Assembly: GCF_024266705.1 (NCBI RefSeq)
Contig: NZ_CP100756.1
Span: 3,348,001 to 3,412,000, forward strand
DNA length: 64,000 nucleotides
DNA from: Natrinema gelatinilyticum
GTDB lineage: Archaea > Halobacteriota > Halobacteria > Halobacteriales > Natrialbaceae
Direction: 5' to 3'
How positions within the stretch are numbered: the first letter of the stretch is position 1; each line of letters opens with the position of its first letter. This document shows positions 58,549 to 64,000 of this stretch, in pieces. The position numbers and the translations under genes were made by a program. The notes below the pieces were generated by a model, which was given only the letters and a program-made list of their open reading frames with translations, did no database searches and was not told where the DNA came from.

Positions 58549-59460
58549 ATGGAGCCACTCGAGCGGTATCGATCGATCATCGACGATTTCGACGCGTTTC
58601 TGACGGCCTGTGAGCGGCCACTCGGTAACGCCGTCCGCGTGAACACGATCAAGGCCTCGGTCGACCGAACGATCGCAGCCCTCGAGCGAGAGGGGGTCGA
58701 GTACGAGCAGGCGGACTGGAATCCACGGGTCCTCCGCCTGGAAACCGATTCGCCGGGATCGACGTGGACGTCCTTTCACGGGTTCACGCACGGCCAGGAG
58801 GAGGTTTCGGCCGTCCCGCCGGTCGTCCTCGATCCCGAAGCGGGCGAGCGGGTCTGGGATTGCTGTGCGGCTCCCGGTGGGAAGACGACACAACTCGCCG
58901 CGCGCATGAGCGACCGGGGGACGGTCGTCGCGAACGACAACAACCTGGGTCGCATCTCGGCACTGCGATTCAACGCGGAGCGCCTCGGTGCGACCAGCCT
59001 CGCAGTGACGAACGCCGACGCGCGGACGTACTCGCTCGAGCGGTTCGACTTCGACGCGTTCGACCGGGCACTGGTCGATGCACCCTGTTCCTGCGAGGGA
59101 ACGATCCGAAAGAACCCCGATGCGCTCGACAACTGGTCCGAGGGACACATTTCCTCCGTCTCTGGGATACAGAAAGGGATCCTCCGACGAGCCGTGCAGG
59201 CTACTCGAACGGGCGGGGTCGTCGTCTATTCGACGTGTACGTTCGCCCCGGAGGAGAACGAGGCAGTCGTCCAGCACGCACTGGAGACCGAATCGTGTCG
59301 CCTCGTCGAGTTCGAACTCGAACTCGAGCACTCCCCGGGCCTGACGGCGTGGATGGACGAGGAATTCGATTCGAATCTCGAACGAGCGAGCCGGATCTAT
59401 CCACACCAGAACGACACCGGCGGCTTTTTCGTCGCGAAATTGGAGGTGACCGAGGAATGA
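58549..59460 (+). CDS. RsmB/NOP-family RNA 5-methylcytosine methyltransferase
   Basis: The 303-residue protein has motif I VWDCCAAPGGKTTQLAARMS (about residue 103), the motif IV DAPCSCEGTIRKNPDALDNW (Cys) and motif VI YSTCTFAPEENEAVVQHALE (TCT). The catalytic cysteines are present. It methylates C5 of cytosine in tRNA or rRNA. It overlaps the next gene by 4 bp, so they are coupled. Confidence 0.9.
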   Translation: MEPLERYRSIIDDFDAFLTACERPLGNAVRVNTIKASVDRTIAALEREGVEYEQADWNPRVLRLETDSPGSTWTSFHGFTHGQEEVSAVPPVVLDPEAGERVWDCCAAPGGKTTQLAARMSDRGTVVANDNNLGRISALRFNAERLGATSLAVTNADARTYSLERFDFDAFDRALVDAPCSCEGTIRKNPDALDNWSEGHISSVSGIQKGILRRAVQATRTGGVVVYSTCTFAPEENEAVVQHALETESCRLVEFELELEHSPGLTAWMDEEFDSNLERASRIYPHQNDTGGFFVAKLEVTEE

Positions 59461-59993
59461 CCGACGGACGCGACGGTGACGATCTGGAGACGAACGTTGG
59501 CCGGCGATTCGACCGATTGCCCGAAACCGAGGTGGACCGAACCGTCGAGGGTCGGGCCACGAGGACGGCAGTCGTCGACTACTTCGCGGACCGGTTCGCC
59601 TTCCCCCCAGAAACGTTCGACGACTACACGTTCTGGGAGAAGGGAGCGGGCAAAATCTGGATTTACCGCGGCGAAGCCCTGTCACCGATCGAAATCGAAG
59701 CGATCGGGATGACCTGTCTACGAACACGGCAGGAACACTGGAAACCGACGACGGACTTCGTCCAGCGCTTCGGCCGGGTGGCGACCGAGTGCGTGATCGA
59801 CCTCAATCGCGACGAGGCCCGACGATTCGCCGCGGGCGAGGATCAGGAACTCGAGTGGGACGGCGACTGGGGGTATCTCATCGCCGCTCACGATGTCGCG
59901 GGCGAACGCGAACCGCTCGGTGTCGGCCTGTTCGTCCACGGCGAGCTCCGCTCGATGGTGCCGAAAGGTCGCCAGCGAACCCTCGAGTCGTAG
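59457..59993 (+). CDS. DUF7122-type protein (PUA-like), coupled to the RNA methyltransferase
   Basis: The 178-residue protein begins MTDGRDGDDLETNVGRRFDR and includes FWEKGAGKIWIYRGEALSPI, RVATECVIDLNRDEARRFAA and GLFVHGELRSMVPKGRQRTL, which looks like the PUA-like C-terminal half often fused to Nop2/Sun enzymes. Its ATG overlaps the methyltransferase stop (ATGA). Likely an RNA-binding partner of the methyltransferase; family number is from memory. Confidence 0.75.
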   Translation: MTDGRDGDDLETNVGRRFDRLPETEVDRTVEGRATRTAVVDYFADRFAFPPETFDDYTFWEKGAGKIWIYRGEALSPIEIEAIGMTCLRTRQEHWKPTTDFVQRFGRVATECVIDLNRDEARRFAAGEDQELEWDGDWGYLIAAHDVAGEREPLGVGLFVHGELRSMVPKGRQRTLES

Positions 59994-60475
59994 TACTGGT
60001 TGAGTCACGGGTGAGACGACGCGTGCGCGGCGCTTTTACTGGAGTGCAAGGAGAACGCCCCGAAACTTGACCTCGGGGATGAATCCGACAACCCGTGAAA
60101 CACACCATTAAGTGAACACACTTCTACTCAAGAGACAGCGATGGAATACAGTCACCGCTACCACGCTTACCCGACACAAGCAGTGGCGGAGCGACTGGAA
60201 TACCATATCGACGTTCATCGCCAAGCGTACAACTACACGCGATACGAATACCAGAACGTTGACGCCGACAACATCGGGTCGGCGTACAAACACCACTACC
60301 GACTTCCCGGTTGGAAAGACAAGTTCCCCGTCTTCTCAGAGGTCAACTCGAAGGCTCTGCAACGAACCGTCACACGGTTCTATCAGAACCTCACAAACCT
60401 CAAAAAGAAGAAACAGAACGGGCACAAGGTCGGGAAACTCAAGTGGAAATCCCCGACTGAGTATCAGAGTCTGAC

Positions 60476-61412
60476 GGTTCTATTGAATCCACTGACGGCG
60501 TCGGGGTAAGTCGTCAGAATGATTGAATTGAAGCGGCAGAGGAAGCTTTGTGCAAAAGACTCTCTTCCGCTTCGTTAAACAGGCTGTGTCGATCGCACGA
60601 AAACTTACTGATGCAGCGCTGATGCAGATCAGCCATCCTGCCGGCAACGGAGTTGCCGGCTGGAAGCACGCTGTCCTGCATTTTCTCCGGCTTCACATGG
60701 AAGCAACGCTCGAAGAAGTCCTCGATTGGGCCGAAGAGATGGAGCGGGTACGAGCCGCGCTCAATCTCAAGCGCGGCGAGCTCCCCGGCCCATCCGCGCT
60801 CTGCAAGTCGTTTGACCGAGCGCCGATGCGGATCTGGCGAGAGCTGCTCCGACTTTCGTCGGAGCTGCTCGAGCAGTCTGGTCACGCCGCCATTGACGCC
60901 ACGTACTTCGACCGTCGACAGGCATCAACCCACTATCTCAACCGGTGTGACCGAGACGTACGGACGATACAAGCGACGTTTCTCGTCGATACCGCGCAGG
61001 GCGCGGTTATCGACGTTCACTGCAGCACGAAGTGGCCTAACGGAACCAACATCGGGCCGCAGGTCGCCCGGCGCAACGCCGGCGACCTGCTCAGCCTCGC
61101 CGCTGACAAAGGCTACGACGACATGAGCTTCCGCGAAGAGCTTCGTGCTGAAGGCGTAAGACCACTGATCAAACATCGCGTCTTCGCACCCTACGATCAC
61201 GCGCACAATGCGCGGATAGAGGATGAACTCTACAACCAGCGCTCAATCTGTGAAACCGTGAACTCGGTGATCAAGCGCTCGTACGGCTCCGCCGTCCGAG
61301 CGCGTGCATGGTATCGCCAGTTCCGTGAAATCGCTCTCGCAGCCGCAGTCTATAACGTCGAACAAGCCGTCAAACAATGAATCCCGTCGCCCTCTGCGGA
61401 TTCAATAGAGCC
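60476..61412 (+). mobile_element. IS5-family insertion sequence (937 bp)
   Basis: Terminal inverted repeats GGTTCTATTGAATCC (left) and GGATTCAATAGAGCC (right, inverse complement GGCTCTATTGAATCC) differ at one base, and a 9-bp duplication GAGTCTGAC flanks it (60467-60475 and 61413-61421). It encodes one DDE transposase. It has landed inside tnpB. Confidence 0.9.
60550..61380 (+). CDS. IS5-family DDE transposase
   Basis: The 276-residue protein has the DDE residues of IS5-type transposases: HAAIDATYFDRRQAST (first Asp), AADKGYDDMSFREELR (second Asp) and YNQRSICETVNSVIKRSYGS (Glu). It is intact and the element has good ends, so it may be mobile. Start assigned to TTG/GTG-like first codon at 60550; no better ATG upstream. 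Confidence 0.85.
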   Translation: MQKTLFRFVKQAVSIARKLTDAALMQISHPAGNGVAGWKHAVLHFLRLHMEATLEEVLDWAEEMERVRAALNLKRGELPGPSALCKSFDRAPMRIWRELLRLSSELLEQSGHAAIDATYFDRRQASTHYLNRCDRDVRTIQATFLVDTAQGAVIDVHCSTKWPNGTNIGPQVARRNAGDLLSLAADKGYDDMSFREELRAEGVRPLIKHRVFAPYDHAHNARIEDELYNQRSICETVNSVIKRSYGSAVRARAWYRQFREIALAAAVYNVEQAVKQ

Positions 61413-62467
61413 GAGTCTGACGTATTCGCAGTCTGGCTTCGAACTCAAAAACACGAGTGGCCGACATGCAACGGTAGAACTCTCCAAAGTCGGAGACATA
61501 CGGGTTCGCTACCACCGCGAAATCCCTAACCACGCCGACATCAAAGAAGTCACCATCAAAAAGGAGACAACCGGCGAATGGTTCGTCTCTTTCGGACTGG
61601 AAACCGACGACGCCAACCTGCCCGAGAAACCCGACGTAGAGTCGCTCAACACGAACAACAGCGTGGGTATCGACCTCGGAATTCTCAACTACATCCACAC
61701 GAGCGACGGGGAGACCGTTGATTGGCTCGACCTCGAAGACGAGTACGAACGACTACGCCGAGAGCAACGCACACTCTCGCGGAAGGAGAACAGCTCGAAC
61801 AACTACGAGAAGCAGCGAAAGGAAGTAGCCAAGATCAAGCGACACCTTCGTCGGAAGGTGCTTGACTACCAGCACAAACTCACGACGTGGCTCGTCACAG
61901 AGTACGACGCCGTGTTCGTTGAAGACCTCGACGTAACTGGAATGCTTCAGGAAGACGGCAACGCTCGCAACAAGCATGATGCGGCGTGGCGGCAGTTCAT
62001 CACGTTGCTCGAATACAAGGGCGACCTGTACGGCACGCGTGTCGTTCAGGTTGAAGCACGAGGCACGACGAAAGAGTGCGCTCAATGTGGTGTGGAGTCG
62101 GAAAAACCCATCTGGGTTCGGGAACACTCTTGTCCGAGTTGTGGGTTTGAGTGTGACCGTGATGCGAACGCATCGTTGAACGTGTTGCAGAGTGGTTTTC
62201 AGGAGTTAGGGCTGGGATGGCCCGAATCAACGCCCGTGGAGACTGCGCTCCCTACGGACACCACTCAGGTGTCTGCAAAGCGCGTCATAGAAGCAGGAAG
62301 CCTCGGGGCGTGACCCCGAGGCGATTCACGATTCTCGTTTCCCTGCTGAATTGCGACTGGCGGTCGTCGGTCGCGCGTCCGATAGACGTCGGTAGTACCA
62401 CCCGATCCATTACCAATGACAACGGAATTTCGACACACATAAACCACGGCGTACGAACCACTTACCT

Positions 62468-62671
62468 ATGCCCGACGCGACGCAGCTGCGAGATAGCACC
62501 CAGATAATCCTCCCTCGGGAGGTGCTCGAGGGACTCGAACAGCAGCTCGTCGACGAGTTCACCGTCACCGTCTTTCCGGAAGGTGAACACGCCTATCGAA
62601 TCATCGGCAGCCCCGTCGAGATCAAAGCGGCCAGCGAGTTTCTGTCGCGCCACGGGGTACGCGTTCGCTAA
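62468..62671 (+). CDS. Conserved small haloarchaeal protein (VNG_1110C-type)
   Basis: The 67-residue protein MPDATQLRDSTQIILPREVL then FTVTVFPEGEHAYRIIGSPV, EIKAASEFLSRHGVRVR fits a KH-like or beta-alpha-beta small family I know from Halobacterium (VNG_1110C family, from memory). Start ATG at 62468. It directly follows the transposon. Function unknown. Confidence 0.7.
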   Translation: MPDATQLRDSTQIILPREVLEGLEQQLVDEFTVTVFPEGEHAYRIIGSPVEIKAASEFLSRHGVRVR

Positions 62672-62942
62672 TTTCGCGTCGCGTCCCGACCGAAAATCGG
62701 TTCAGATTCGCGTTGCGATCGGGTCGCCGGTATCCATCGCCGATTCCGTCTGCATCAGCCGCTAACTCCGTCGGTATCTGCGACGTTCCCTGACGCCGAA
62801 TTTCGCCGGCGACTGGGTGGATCAACCGCGAGACGAGTCGGCCCTCGGCCCAACGTATCGGTCACCGACCTCCGATCCAGGGTCCACGATACCCTCTCTC
62901 GACAGCTCGAGCACCGGCCGGTCGAGACGCGAAACTGGTCGC
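62672..62942. other. Intergenic, no recognisable gene
   Basis: About 270 bp between the small protein and the convergent tiaS gene; nothing that looks like a gene or RNA is seen, apart from possible 3' regions of the two flanking genes. Confidence 0.4.
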
Positions 62943-64000
62943 TCACCGTTCGGGATGAGTCGGTGCGTCGAATCCGCCGCGGACGAGCGGCTTCGAAATG
63001 TGTCGGCGCGCACACGGCGGGACCTCGTACCAGCCGGGCTCGAGGTCGCGTTCGAGCCGTTGGTCGGCCTTCTCGTTCCGCGACGTTCCACAGTCACGGC
63101 AGCGGTAGCCCTGGGTTCGACCGGCGCTCTCCATCGTCCGTCCGCAGTCGGGGCAAGTCGGCGTCACTCGCTCGGTCCTGACGAGGTCGCGGACGGCAAT
63201 CTTCTCGAGTTTGAGGGTGCCATCGGACACCTCGCCGCAGGCGGTGATTCGATCGCCGATCCGGAGCGACCGCACGTGATCCCTGAAGCGCTTCGTCGGC
63301 TCGAAGGCCGCACACGTGAGCCGCCGCGGGGCACCGTCAGCGGTCGGCGCATCGAGGCCGAGGAAGACGTGACCGCCTCGACGGGTCTCCGGTTCGGTCG
63401 CGATTCGGCCCTCGAGCTGGTAGGCCCGCCCATCCTCGACGGTTCCGATCCCGCCAGATTGGAGATGGCCGTCCGTCCCCTGATTGGTGACGAACAACTG
63501 GCTTTCGGCGACTGGTTCGCTTTCGGTGCGTTCGGCGACCGACTGAACCGCCTCCGGGTCGTCTCCGCGAATCCCATGCAGGATCGGGCCCGGCGTGTGG
63601 GGGACACAGACAGTTTCGCCCTCGCCGCGGTCGACCGTGTCCCAGACGTCGGGATAGCCCCAGTCTGCTGCCGCGAAGACGCTCTCGCGTTCGACCTCGC
63701 GTGGCGTACCCCAGCGGTCTGTCTCGCGGTAGGAGATGTACTCGTACGTCCACTCCTCGAGCACCTCCCAGGCGCCGATCGCTGCCAGCGCGCCGATCCG
63801 TCCACGACCGTCGCCAGCGTGCCACGATCGATACTCGTGTCGCTCGAGCAGCGCCACGGCATCGGCAATCTCCAGGTGATCGCGGATCGCCGAGTGCGCG
63901 AATCGATCGACGTCGGTGGGCGTTTCGCGTTCGTCGGGATCGAGGTCAGCGACGACAAGTCCAGGGTTCGTTCGATCGTCCGCCGTTTCGGCCAGGTCCT
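62943..64000 (-). CDS. tiaS: tRNA(Ile2) 2-agmatinylcytidine synthetase TiaS, 5' part missing
   Basis: The visible 352 codons run off the right edge. They show the TiaS-type domains: NPGLVVADLDPDERETPTDV, WHAGDGRGRIGALAAIGAWE and ETVCVPHTPGPILHGIRGDD, then an OB-type domain with LEGRIATEPETRRGGHVFLG. A C-terminal zinc ribbon (CPDCGRTMESAGRTQGYRCRDC) follows. The enzyme modifies the wobble cytidine of tRNA-Ile(CAU) with agmatine and ATP, so it reads AUA codons. C-terminal tail is DAPTHPER. Only the start is missing. Confidence 0.9.
   Translation of the reverse strand, partial: DLAETADDRTNPGLVVADLDPDERETPTDVDRFAHSAIRDHLEIADAVALLERHEYRSWHAGDGRGRIGALAAIGAWEVLEEWTYEYISYRETDRWGTPREVERESVFAAADWGYPDVWDTVDRGEGETVCVPHTPGPILHGIRGDDPEAVQSVAERTESEPVAESQLFVTNQGTDGHLQSGGIGTVEDGRAYQLEGRIATEPETRRGGHVFLGLDAPTADGAPRRLTCAAFEPTKRFRDHVRSLRIGDRITACGEVSDGTLKLEKIAVRDLVRTERVTPTCPDCGRTMESAGRTQGYRCRDCGTSRNEKADQRLERDLEPGWYEVPPCARRHISKPLVRGGFDAPTHPER

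Larger units (their letters stand above)
60141..62313 (+). pseudogene. tnpB: tnpB (RNA-guided nuclease of IS200/IS605) split by an IS5-family insertion
   Basis: The first part (60141-60475) begins MEYSHRYHAYPTQAVAERLE and is followed at 60476 by the insertion; the second part (61422-62313) contains VGIDLGILNYIHTSD (RuvC Asp), YDAVFVEDLDVTGML (Glu), a zinc finger (CAQCG...CPSCG) and CDRDANASLNVLQ (Asp). Removing the 937-bp insertion plus one 9-bp target duplication restores a single frame (QSLTYSQSGFELK). The nuclease motifs are intact but cannot be joined; the second part has ATG at 61663 within the RuvC region but lacks the N-terminal domain. Confidence 0.85.
60058..62330 (+). mobile_element. 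IS200/IS605-family TnpB-only (IS1341-type) element, interrupted by IS5-family insertion
   Basis: The left flank has hairpin CCCCGA / TCGGGG (60058-60078), and the right end has hairpin GCCTCGGGG / CCCCGAGGC (62300-62322) followed by GATTCACG; the stop of tnpB lies in that loop. No tnpA is present. The 3' part of such elements encodes the guide RNA of TnpB. It carries an IS5-type insertion at 60476-61412. Confidence 0.75.

Noticed and set aside
1..64000. CRISPR array or rRNA operon
   Set aside because: No array of regularly spaced repeats and no rRNA-like sequence was seen; the only repeats are the att pair, the hairpin pair and short palindromes.

Overview
The window is chromosomal DNA of a haloarchaeon, most likely of the Natrialbales (Natrinema/Haloterrigena-like). 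Grounds are the high GC, strongly acidic proteins, genes starting a few bases downstream of TATA-like boxes, a TFB, archaeal Nop5/fibrillarin, TiaS, an intron-bearing elongator tRNA-Met and many families known only from haloarchaea. The assignment rests on gene content and style, not on a database search.

Layout. 1-5.5 kb: a cell-surface glycan/lipid block (LPG-synthase/flippase-like membrane protein leaving the left edge, two alkaline-phosphatase/sulfatase-superfamily proteins, two GT4 glycosyltransferases). 5.7-7.6 kb: a graveyard of a small zinc-ribbon membrane protein, a decayed tyrosine recombinase, a winged-helix regulator and a metallopeptidase with compensating frameshifts. 7625-26857: a 19.2-kb integrated element bounded by 24-bp direct repeats; the right repeat is the 3' end of the tRNA-Met gene. 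It carries a tyrosine integrase with a C-terminal zinc ribbon next to the left repeat, a packed three-gene operon of tiny proteins, tail-fibre/tailspike-like genes (one frameshifted), a single-chain restriction-modification enzyme, several regulators (HalOD1, winged-helix, Lrp/AsnC), zinc-ribbon microproteins, a 0.65-kb non-coding segment with palindromes and a G-quadruplex motif, a small-terminase-like protein and an 850-residue two-HTH protein at the right end. I see no major capsid, portal, large terminase or pleolipovirus spike gene.

27-59.9 kb: ordinary housekeeping and metabolic chromosome: TFB plus a small HTH partner, a two-domain copper oxidase/NirK-like protein, aldehyde dehydrogenase, UDG, heme A synthase, gamma-glutamylcysteine ligase, acyl-CoA synthetase, FlpA-Nop5, DUF63, IMPase, tRNA-Leu(CAA), aspartoacylase-like protein, glutaredoxin, patatin, PQQ sugar dehydrogenase, SDR, PAPS-reductase-like protein, aldo/keto reductase, amidase, PAC2 and an RNA m5C methyltransferase. 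Scars include an internally deleted protoglobin gene (45 kb) and a solo IS200/IS605-type right end that now supplies the stop codon of the heme A synthase gene (34.8 kb). 60-62.3 kb: a TnpB-only IS200/IS605-family element whose tnpB is split by an IS5-family insertion with a 9-bp target duplication. The window ends in tiaS, which runs off the right edge.

The most interesting unit is the tRNA-Met element. Its integrase and site fit the recombination system described for the temperate pleolipovirus SNJ2, but the cargo does not look like a pleolipovirus. Integrase + small-terminase-like protein + replication-like protein + receptor-binding-type genes + restriction enzyme, without capsid genes, would fit either a decayed provirus or a satellite-like element; that reading is inference.
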